A stretch of 64,000 bases of DNA, from NCBI GenBank assembly GCA_030522415.1, contig CM060107.1:1256347-1320346 (forward strand). The letters are read 5' to 3'. The position numbers were made by a program, and so were the translations under genes. This document shows positions 59,101-64,000 of the stretch, piece by piece; the stretch's first letter is position 1; every line of letters begins with the position of its first letter. Below the pieces are notes generated by a model. It had not been told where the DNA came from. It did no database searches and saw nothing but the letters and a program-made list of their open reading frames with translations. The DNA comes from Channallabes apus (taxonomy: Eukaryota > Chordata > Actinopteri > Siluriformes > Clariidae).

Positions 59101-60278
59101 GCCCCGAGGAGCGGTCCTGGGTTCCAGCTCGCTTCATCCTCGACCCCGGGCTCATTAGGGACTACCGTGACCGGTATCCTCCACCCCTGGACCGTCCGGA
59201 GTCTGTCCTGGACAGGGGGGTACTGTCATGCACACTCAGCCGCGACCGGCATTAGGACCCGGAAGTAAGACGGTCGCAAACCTGAAAGCATAAAAGGAAA
59301 CAAGATGGCGCCGCACATCGCTCTGTCATTGAGTTTTGCCCATGCTATTTCGGTATCGTTCCCGTTCACGTGAGTACTCACTTTATTGGGTTTACTTTCA
59401 GACTGAGTGTGTCTTTATAGGACTAGGGTTAGATTGTGTCTTTCCTTTGCTCATTCACTTTGAGAGTCCTTATAGTAAATCGCGTGATTATCCTGCTCAT
59501 TCGTGTCCATCCGCGTTTGGGTTTACCATTCACGCTACAGCTTTCGTCTTTCTGGTCGTCTCGGGTTAGTTCTTGACAGAAGGGGGCAAATAGTTTTTCA
59601 CACCACTGTATTTACACAGAAAGCAGTGGGGGAACTGTATCTGACGGTGACAATTTTATCCATCGGGATGTGTTTCCCTTGGTATAATGAACATACTTAG
59701 AAGGGTACAACTCTGCTCATTCAATATTATCAAATATAAGCAGAACAGTATTAATGGACAGGCTGTCCCTGTGGTCGGGAAACACGTCAGCACTGGAGAG
59801 ATTCAGTCTGATATTTCTTTTCAAACATGTCTTGTCGGTAAAGTGGAGCAAAACCGTATGTGTGAAAATAGAGACTCTTCAGATACAGTATATTCATTCA
59901 TTCATTCATTTTCTGTACCGCTTTATCCTTATATACAGGGTCGCGGGGGCCTGGATCCTATCCCAGGAAACTTAGGGCACAAGGCGGGGTACATCCTGGA
60001 CAGGGTGCCAATCCATCGCAGGGCACACACACTTACTCACATACACACACTCATTCATACACTACGGGCAATTTGGAATGTCAATTAACCTAACCTACAT
60101 GTCTTTGGACTGTGGGAGGAAACTGGAGTACCCGGAGGAAACCCACCAAGCACGGGGAGAACATGCAAACTCCATGCACACAGAGACGGGAATCGAGCCT
60201 GGCCGGGGAATCGAACCCGGATACTGGCGGTGCAAGGCGACAGTGCTAACCACTACACCACCGTGCCGCTAGATACAG

Positions 60279-60311
<33 letters not shown>

Positions 60312-60884
60312 TGTCCATTAAAGTGGTCCATTTTTATATCACATACATTTTAAATATCAAAAAGTATCAAAGAAAATGATTCCATTTATAAAATATCATG
60401 AATAAATCATGGGTTGTGTATAAAGTGATTAAAATAAAATAAAACAACACATGTTATGATAAGTTTCATTTTCAATGCGTGTTAAAATCTCCGTCTCTTC
60501 CATTCCAGAGATTAAAAACAGTAATGAGGTCACTTTTACACTCTGTAGAGTCTCACTGGTACGCGCACAACCACATCCTCTTGGGGGTGAGTCTTAATCT
60601 AAATGCGCGCTCACTGCGCTGTTTCCACAACTTAAACACAACACCACAATTTAAACATAACAACAATTATAGTTTTCTTCATTACATACAGTATGAGCTG
60701 ATTATTAACACACACACACACACACACTGTAAGCTCCCTCCTCAGTTCTGTTCTGTAGTTTCTGTAACTTTGTACTCAGTTATAAATCTTTATAAAGGTA
60801 CATTTTGGTTTCTATAAACTCACCTCCTGAAGCGGGTCCGACACACCCGAGTGTGAGGAACACACACACCACACACACCATCAT
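37183..60884 (-). CDS. composite class I MHC locus with duplicated ectodomain cassette, gene span
   Basis: Reading leftward: leader 60824-60884 (assignment inferred), cassette 1 alpha1-alpha2-alpha3 (45242-45514, 44862-45152, 44478-44762), truncated transmembrane exon (44254-44337), cassette 2 (43828-44100, 43437-43727, 43077-43361), intact transmembrane exon (42792-42944), then cytoplasmic exons at 40157, 38927 and 37183. All internal exons are phase 1-1, so many splice combinations keep frame. Alpha1 has Arg84, the usual residue in non-mammalian classical class I, and Tyr7 and Tyr59. There is no leader between the cassettes (44101-44250 is too short), so cassette 2 has no promoter of its own. 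Intron 1 is about 15 kb and full of transposons. Confidence 0.7.
37490..38160 (-). mobile_element. L2-clade LINE 3' fragment
   Basis: Minus-strand open frame 37603-38145 (180 codons): [70 protein letters not shown]. This is the conserved C-terminal region after the RT palm. The 3' tail includes tttatatagcgcctttca. It sits between the two last cytoplasmic exons of the class I locus. Confidence 0.85.
38251..38581. mobile_element. foldback element with ~60-bp near-perfect inverted arms
   Basis: 38258-38311 and 38521-38574 are inverted copies with one mismatch over 54 bp (cgggttactttgctgtaacc, ttccctgaaaaagcgggaac, gagatgctgcg), extending outward with one more mismatch. The interior is 209 bp without coding capacity. 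This is a common fish MITE architecture. Confidence 0.8.
38927..38977 (-). CDS. cytoplasmic exon 2 of composite class I
   Basis: Bounded by acceptor tttttgtgttccag and donor GTAAGC, 51 bp, phase 1-1. It reads [17 protein letters not shown]. Serine/threonine-rich, as expected of a class I tail. It joins in frame to the neighbouring small exons. Confidence 0.55.
40157..40201 (-). CDS. cytoplasmic exon 1 of composite class I
   Basis: Acceptor cgttttcag and donor GTAGGT enclose 45 bp in phase 1-1, reading (R)[14 protein letters not shown]. Symmetrical phase and composition fit a class I tail exon. The intron between it and the transmembrane exon holds an L2 relic. Confidence 0.55.
40535..40700 (-). 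mobile_element. LINE 3' tail fragment
   Basis: Plus strand aactttattaatcccaaagg is the inverse of a widespread fish LINE end. Coding part absent. Confidence 0.4.
41000..42432 (+). mobile_element. L2-clade LINE with large internal deletion
   Basis: 5' part: a frame from 41087 ([16 protein letters not shown], a CxxC-type start) and a 41333-41584 frame with [14 protein letters not shown], the GDS block of the SGNH/esterase-like domain found in ORF1 of these LINEs. From about 41590 the sequence jumps to scraps of the reverse transcriptase (matching 63140-63370), then to the 3' UTR (gatgaggatgggttccctg) and the tail ending aataaaattgaattgaattg. It lies in the intron 3' of the class I transmembrane exon. 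Confidence 0.8.
42537..42580. repeat. (GT)n microsatellite
   Basis: About 20 GT units, 210 bp 3' of the class I transmembrane exon. Confidence 0.93.
42792..42944 (-). CDS. connecting peptide/transmembrane exon of composite class I (intact)
   Basis: After tttctgttaaag it reads [17 protein letters not shown], then [19 protein letters not shown], then [15 protein letters not shown], ending at donor GTGAGT in phase 1. It has a proline-rich stalk, a membrane helix of about 24 residues and the start of a cytoplasmic tail. It is 153 bp. Confidence 0.85.
43077..43361 (-). CDS. cassette 2 alpha3 exon, first Ig cysteine lost
   Basis: It reads [18 protein letters not shown], then [17 protein letters not shown], and later [13 protein letters not shown], with donor GTAAGT in phase 1. 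The codon at 43294-43296 is AGC (Ser) where cassette 1 and all other copies have TGC (Cys), so the Ig-fold disulphide cannot form. The exon is otherwise open and 285 bp. It is near-identical to 44478-44762 over most of its length. Confidence 0.88.
43437..43727 (-). CDS. cassette 2 alpha2 exon
   Basis: It reads [18 protein letters not shown] to [14 protein letters not shown]; cysteines 101 and 164 are kept. PTKRKWNDV gives T143, K146 and W147; Y159 and W167 are present; position 171 is Phe. 291 bp, phase 1-1. Confidence 0.9.
43828..44100 (-). CDS. cassette 2 alpha1 exon
   Basis: Acceptor gtatgtcttctccag, then [18 protein letters not shown]; ends RMRHNKAG at donor GTTAGT. Tyr7, Tyr59 (VDYWEK) and Arg84 (DRMRH) are kept. 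From residue 46 on it is almost identical to the cassette 1 alpha1, but the first 45 residues differ at many positions. 273 bp. Confidence 0.9.
44183..44337 (-). pseudogene. truncated transmembrane exon of cassette 1
   Basis: It starts like 42944 ([13 protein letters not shown]...SWPLLTGI) but breaks off at about 44254, where the helix codons are replaced by [15 protein letters not shown] and a stop at 44183-44185. A 12-bp duplication in the stalk adds SD-type residues. If used as a last exon it would give a protein without a membrane anchor. Confidence 0.75.
44478..44762 (-). CDS. cassette 1 alpha3 exon
   Basis: It starts [35 protein letters not shown] has the first cysteine and [13 protein letters not shown] the second. 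Donor GTAAGT, phase 1. All Ig C1 hallmarks are intact, unlike the cassette 2 copy. The N-terminal 20 residues differ from cassette 2 and resemble the pseudogene at 9.7 kb (PPDV). Confidence 0.9.
44862..45152 (-). CDS. cassette 1 alpha2 exon
   Basis: It has the same layout as 43437-43727. LTKRTWDDV keeps T143 and W147 but has Thr instead of Lys146, a residue that normally contacts the peptide C-terminus. Differences from cassette 2 (G/A, D/E, A/T, G/D in the floor and helix) fall at groove-facing regions. 291 bp, open. Confidence 0.9.
45242..45514 (-). CDS. cassette 1 alpha1 exon
   Basis: Acceptor ctccag, then [17 protein letters not shown]; it ends RMKHNKAG at donor GTTAGT, phase 1. Tyr7, Tyr59 (EDYWEK) and Arg84 are kept. 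It is the first ectodomain exon after the leader on the minus strand. 273 bp, open. Confidence 0.9.
45515..47053. other. intron 1 of composite class I, no exon supported
   Basis: AT-rich with small open frames on both strands. No alternative leader (ATG-hydrophobic-G|GTGAGT) was seen. Confidence 0.45.
47054..47590 (-). other. two adjacent coding-like segments, product unrecognised
   Basis: Segment 47293-47590 is open for about 98 codons ([45 protein letters not shown]). Segment 47054-47270 is open for about 71 codons ([39 protein letters not shown]) and ends TGA. Composition is protein-like, and both are on the class I strand. Splice sites linking them were not found and I cannot assign a family. 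They may be remains of a captured gene or of a transposon. Confidence 0.3.
47591..47868. other. no feature recognised
   Basis: AT-rich spacer. Confidence 0.4.
48566..49497 (+). pseudogene. L2 ORF1: coiled coil plus SGNH/esterase-like domain
   Basis: The ATG at 48566 opens a 240-codon frame: a heptad-rich stretch ([20 protein letters not shown], residues 25-44), a proline-rich linker, then [13 protein letters not shown] (GDS block) and [14 protein letters not shown] (GTND block). After a frameshift near 49288 the domain continues and reaches [15 protein letters not shown] (DGxHPS block). Such ORF1 proteins bind RNA in the retrotransposition particle. Confidence 0.8.
49700..50583 (+). pseudogene. 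L2 apurinic-type endonuclease region, broken
   Basis: Readable pieces: [39 protein letters not shown] and [13 protein letters not shown]. The usual GDFN catalytic box reads GAFN, losing an aspartate. Stops and frameshifts separate the pieces. Confidence 0.75.
50640..52525 (+). pseudogene. L2 reverse transcriptase, broken
   Basis: Pieces in order: [82 protein letters not shown], then 51665-52525 with [27 protein letters not shown] and [11 protein letters not shown]. The catalytic YADD box reads YAND. At least three frame breaks. Confidence 0.85.
54105..55053 (-). pseudogene. Tc1-like transposase, interrupted
   Basis: The C-terminal 201-codon piece has LWTDETK (D153), QQDNDPKYT (D244) and LNPIEMLW (E279). 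An upstream piece 54820-55035 has [13 protein letters not shown] and [13 protein letters not shown] frameshift or stop near 54720 and another near 54835 separate them, and codons before about 26 are missing at the foreign junction. It is very similar to the intact copy at 12759-13781. Confidence 0.88.
55054..56620. other. foreign DNA inside the Tc1 copy, unidentified
   Basis: It starts abruptly with CAGGGGGTGCACAAGC, which looks like a transposon terminus, and is AT-rich with local CpG islands (about 55064-55200 and 55720-55760). No open frame of note and no matching right terminus. It joins the Gypsy pol fragment at about 56621. Confidence 0.4.
56621..59223 (+). pseudogene. Ty3/Gypsy chromovirus pol fragment
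   Basis: This is a retrotransposon polyprotein in broken frames. Reverse transcriptase (56640-57259): [38 protein letters not shown] and [14 protein letters not shown], then a stop. RNase H (57370-57780): [18 protein letters not shown] and [11 protein letters not shown]. Integrase (57900-58760): [24 protein letters not shown] and [16 protein letters not shown] give the D,D,E core. A chromodomain (58985-59180): [14 protein letters not shown] and [18 protein letters not shown]. Gag, protease and the 5' LTR are absent. Codon GC content is much higher than in the surroundings. Confidence 0.9.
59224..59578 (+). repeat. 3' LTR of the Gypsy element
   Basis: It begins TGTCATGCAC directly after a purine-rich stretch (ggacaggggggtac, polypurine tract) and ends TTCTTGACA, giving TG...CA ends over 355 bp. 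It contains a TATA-like ataaaag near 59290. No matching 5' LTR is in the window. Confidence 0.65.
59609..59880. other. spacer, no feature recognised
   Basis: Unique sequence between Tc1 and SINE. Confidence 0.4.
59881..60282 (+). mobile_element. complete Mermaid-type SINE with target-site duplication
   Basis: The element (about 59893-60270) is bounded by agatacagtata at 59881-59892 and 60271-60282. It starts with a (TTCA)n run, has the conserved body, and ends in a tRNA-like region ggggaatcgaacccgg ... cactacaccaccgtgccgc (inverse of A and B boxes). It is the most complete of the four copies here. An (ATA)n tract follows. Confidence 0.88.
60283..60823. other. start of intron 1 of composite class I
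   Basis: Contains an (ATA)n tract at 60281-60311 and an AC tract at 60709-60727. No exon. Confidence 0.4.
60824..60884 (-). CDS. class I MHC leader exon, probably of the composite locus
   Basis: ATG at 60884 opens [12 protein letters not shown], then GCVGPASG, 20 codons plus one base, with donor GTGAGT in phase 1. An in-frame TAA a few codons upstream fixes the start at one of the two ATGs. The next phase-compatible class I exon on this strand is alpha1 at 45514, 15.3 kb away, with only transposons and unknown DNA between. Joined, the mature protein would begin near [10 protein letters not shown]. Linkage by splicing is inferred. Confidence 0.65.
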
Positions 60885-61140
60885 CTTAACGTTCAACACC
60901 TGTTACTATAGAAACCACTGAATACCCAGGAGTGATTGATGTCCAGATCAGAGGAATGTGTCGGCTGCTTTGTTCTTGTTACAGCTCGGTGAGGAAGCAG
61001 ATGAAGAGGCTCATGCGCATGCGCACTACAGCCTGAACAGTGCACCATTACCTTATTTATGTTTATGCTTCTGCTTGATGTTTTCTGATCAGAGGAAGCA
61101 GCAGGGTGACATTTATAATACATTTCTGTTTTTATATAAT
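60885..61140 (-). promoter_or_regulatory. 5' flank/promoter region of class I leader
   Basis: Conserved with the flank of the 4.2-kb leader (caggagtgattgatgt-cagatcagagga; actacagcctgaacagt; tttctgatcagaggaag). Contains catgcgcatgcgcac. Individual enhancer boxes could not be assigned with confidence. Confidence 0.35.
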
Positions 61141-61499
61141 TGCTTTACATCTTATATTCCTGAATGTAAACAGAGGGAGAGTAAACAACCGTGTTTTTGT
61201 CTTCAAAAATTACCCTGGAAGATATTCTGAAAGTATTATATAACTGTCCAAAAAAAAAAACATTTGTGTGACTCTTCAGATTTGTAACTTTAAAAAAGAA
61301 AAAAAACTTTTTGCTGTTTTGCACATTAAATAGTTTTTTAGTTATATTTATCATGCACAATGGTGATATCCTGCGTTGAATGTAGAAATCCCATTATATA
61401 TATTTACATTTACATTTAGGCATTTGGCAGATGTATTGCCATTTGCTATATCTATCTATCTATATAGTGAATAAGAGAGAGAGCCATATGCAATAGTCT
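61141..61499. other. upstream spacer with SINE tail scrap
   Basis: tacatttaggcatttggcag at 61410-61430 resembles the inverse-free tail of the tRNA-SINE family. Nothing else recognised. Confidence 0.35.
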
Positions 61500-61541
61500 G
61501 ATTGTCATACTGATGAAGTAGTATGCTCTGGTCCCATCCCA

Positions 61542-61763
61542 ATGAGACGTGGCGACATAGCTTACAGCAGGTTATGGTCGCTGAACTGCTGGATGTCCAG
61601 GTGGTGCTCCGAAAATAATGTGGGCTTTATAGATAATTGGAAGACCTTTGAGGGCAAAGCTGGCCTGTTAGGGCGGGACGGTGTCCATCCCACTCGGGAA
61701 GGTGCTGCTCTCATTTCCTGTAGTATAGCTCATAGTCTCAGTAGAGGTCTAGTTAATCGGTGA
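61542..61763 (+). pseudogene. L2 ORF1 C-terminal part
   Basis: The open frame WSLNCWMSRWCSENN, FIDNWKTFEGKAGLLGRDG and VHPTREGAALIS corresponds to the last (DGxHPT) block of the SGNH-like domain. The N-terminal part is missing. Confidence 0.7.
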
Positions 61764-61979
61764 CAATCCAGAGCCCAGGCCAGGGAGCAGACAGACAGGC
61801 TAAACCAACCGTCTGCTAGCTGCATAGAGTTGTCACTCAGGGTTCACCTTATTGAGACTGTGTCTGTTCCCCGATCTAAGCAAAAATGTAGAAAGACCCA
61901 GAAAGTCTGTTTCAATAATCTAATTAACATAAAGACCACAAACTCAGATCATACTGAATGCGCAGCCGGCACCTCTGAT

Positions 61980-62780
61980 CTGAAGCTAGGATTGTTAAAT
62001 ATTAGATCTCTCACATAAAAAGCAGTTATTGTTAATGAAATTATCACAGATCAGGCGTTTAATATACTCTGTTTAACTGAAACATGGGTTAAACAGGACG
62101 AGTATGTAGCTCTAAATGAAGCTAGTCCTCCTGGATACAGCTACATACACCAGCCTCGGTTAACTGGTAGAGGAGGAGGCGTCGCAGTTATTCATAATGA
62201 TAATCTGTCTATCGTACAAAAACACGGACACAAATTTAACTCATTTGAAATTCTCTATAGTAACATAAGTGTATTTAAGTATATTAAATCAGCTCAGTCG
62301 ATTCCACTAATTATAATTTACAGACCTCCATAGTATTCTGAATTTCTTAGTGAATTTGCAGATTTCATCTCAGACCTGGTCATTTCTGTAGACAAAGTGT
62401 TAATTGCTGGAGATTTTAACATTCATTTGAGAATCCAGAAGACCCTCTGAGAACAGCATTTATATCCATACTGGACTCCGTAGGCGTAAATCAGTGTGTA
62501 GTAGGACCCACTCATAAAGCAGGTCACACTTTAGATTTAGTAATATTCTTCGGATTAATTATAAGAAATGTATTCACAATTACACTGTCTGAAATTATCT
62601 CAGATCACTATCTTGTCTCCATTCAAGTGTGTCACAGTGATAATGTACGCACAGCACCGCGCTACCGTATTAAACGTACATTCACATCAACTACCACACA
62701 GAGTTTTATCAGTAATCTCCCAGAGTTACCAACTTCGATTAGGCCACAGAACTTGATCAGGCGACTGAATATTTAGAGTC
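61980..62780 (+). pseudogene. L2 endonuclease region, broken
   Basis: LGLLNIRSLT, LCLTETWVKQDE, GRGGGVAVIHND, VLIAGDFNIH and EIISDHYLVSIQV are readable over three frames; the GDFN and SDH catalytic boxes are intact here, unlike the 48-53 kb copy. Frame breaks near 62330, 62430 and 62770. Confidence 0.8.
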
Positions 62781-62819
62781 GACACTTCATTGTACCTTAG
62801 ATAATGTAGCTCCAGCTAA

Positions 62820-64000
62820 AAGAAAAATTATTAGAGATAAGAAACTCGTTCCCTGGTATAACGATCACACGCGCACTTTAAAACAGACTGCTCGGAAATT
62901 AGAGCGTAAATGGCGTCAAACTAAATTGTTGGTATTTCAAATAGCATGGAAAGAGAGCATCCTGAACTATAGGAAAGCTCTTAGTGTAGCTAGATCAACG
63001 TATCTCTCCACTCTTATAGAAGAAAATAAAAATAATCCTAGATTTTTATTTAATACCGTAGCCAAATTAACCAGAAATAAGACCACTACAGAAATCTCCA
63101 CAACAACATCATGCAATAGTGAGGACTTCATGAACTTTTTTAATAATAAAATTGTAAATATCAGGCATAAAATTGAGGCTTTGAAACCAAACAATGTAAT
63201 TGATACTGATGTTAACCTAGCCATGTCAGATTCAAACCTAGAATACTTTACTCCTCTTGAAGAGAATGAACTAATTTCACTCATCTCTTCTGCAAATTCA
63301 TCAACCTGTATATTAGATCCTATACCGACACATTTTCTTAAACAGATAGTACCAGTAATAACAGAACCGCTGTTGAGAATAATTAATTCCTCACTCAGCA
63401 TTGGTTATGTTCCAAAATCTTTTAAAGTAGCAGTTATTAAACCAATAATTAAGAAACCTGACCGCGACCCCTGTCAGCTGTCCAATTACAGGCCAATATC
63501 AAACCTCCCCTTTATCTCTAAGATTCTGGAAAAGATAGCAGTTATGCTCATATCTACATAGAAATGGCATACATGAACTGTATCAGTCAGGATTTAGGGC
63601 TCATCACAGCATAGAAACAGCACTCGTTAAAGTAGTAAATGACCTCCTATTGGCCTCTGATCAGGGTTGTGTAACTATGCTTGTATTACTCGACCTCAGT
63701 GCAGCTTTTGACACTATTGATCATGCTATTCTTCTTCACAGATTAGAAAATTTTGTAGGAATTAAGGGTACAGCCCTCTCCTGGCTCAGATCCTATTTGA
63801 CCGATCGTTATCAGTATGTAGACTTAAATGGTGATTATTCTGCATGTTCTCTAGTGGAGTTTGGCGTTCCGCAGGGTTCAGTTTTAGGCCCACTGCTTTT
63901 TTCCCTTTACATGCTTCCTCTGGGCAACATAATCCGTAAGCATGGTATTAGTTTTCATTGTTATGCTGACGACACACAGCTATATGTCTCAACAAAACCT
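62820..64000 (+). pseudogene. L2 reverse transcriptase, broken and cut by the window edge
   Basis: The 62926-63561 frame holds [50 protein letters not shown]. After a frame break at 63560 it continues [37 protein letters not shown] and [15 protein letters not shown], with the catalytic YADD intact. The C-terminus is outside the window. Confidence 0.85.

Larger units (their letters stand above)
53888..59608 (-). mobile_element. second Tc1 copy, split and partly deleted
   Basis: The terminus CAGTGGTGTGAAAAACTA at 53888 follows TA (53886-53887). The opposite terminus GGGGGCAAATAGTTTTTCAC...CACTG ends at 59608 before TA. Only about 30 bp of the latter terminus survives. The homology to the 12.4-kb copy stops at about 55053, inside the transposase, and resumes at about 59579. 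The two ends most simply belong to one insertion that later received about 4.5 kb of foreign DNA and lost the region encoding the N-terminus. Confidence 0.8.
61500..64000 (+). mobile_element. L2-clade LINE, continuing past the window
   Basis: 5'-truncated element in the same order as the 48-53 kb copy: end of the ORF1 esterase-like domain, endonuclease, reverse transcriptase up to the YADD box at the right edge. It differs from the other copy enough to be another subfamily member. Several stops. Confidence 0.87.

Overview
The window is animal nuclear DNA, almost certainly from a bony fish. It has class I MHC exons with GT/AG splice sites and phase-1 boundaries, long CA/GT microsatellites, tRNA-derived SINEs of the Mermaid type, L2-clade LINEs, Tc1/mariner, hAT, piggyBac and Harbinger elements, and a chromodomain-bearing Ty3/Gypsy relic. 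The repeat mixture would suit an ostariophysan such as a catfish, but the species cannot be fixed from the sequence.

All supported host genes belong to one class I MHC cluster on the minus strand. From left to right they are: (i) an orphan leader exon at 4.2 kb whose other exons are not in the window; (ii) a class I pseudogene at 9.7-15.0 kb with an in-frame stop in alpha1, a frame-disrupted leader and no transmembrane exon; (iii) an apparently intact, divergent, probably nonclassical class I gene at 20.9-27.1 kb (leader, alpha1, alpha2, alpha3, transmembrane) whose cytoplasmic tail reads into a hAT terminal repeat; (iv) a composite class I locus at 37.2-45.5 kb, probably served by a leader at 60.8 kb. 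In the composite locus the alpha1-alpha2-alpha3 cassette is tandemly duplicated in front of one intact transmembrane exon and three small cytoplasmic exons. Every internal exon is phase 1-1. The leader-distal copy (42.8-44.1 kb) has lost the first alpha3 cysteine, and the leader-proximal copy (44.25-45.5 kb) has a truncated transmembrane exon.

Most of the rest is mobile DNA. One complete Tc1 element at 12.4-14.0 kb has an uninterrupted 340-residue transposase with D153, D244 and E279 and an IR/DR terminal layout. A second, near-identical Tc1 (53.9-59.6 kb) is split by a chromovirus pol fragment and other DNA. A piggyBac-type element (47.9-53.7 kb) is split by a 5-kb L2 LINE. Another L2 starts near 61.5 kb and runs off the right edge. 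Large parts of 1-2.9, 7.0-8.6, 28.5-29.5 and 45.5-47 kb show no recognisable gene.

The most interesting biology is the duplicated class I ectodomain cassette with complementary lesions, and the transposon-derived end of the nonclassical class I reading frame. Exon boundaries are read from splice signals and family alignment only; there is no transcript evidence here.
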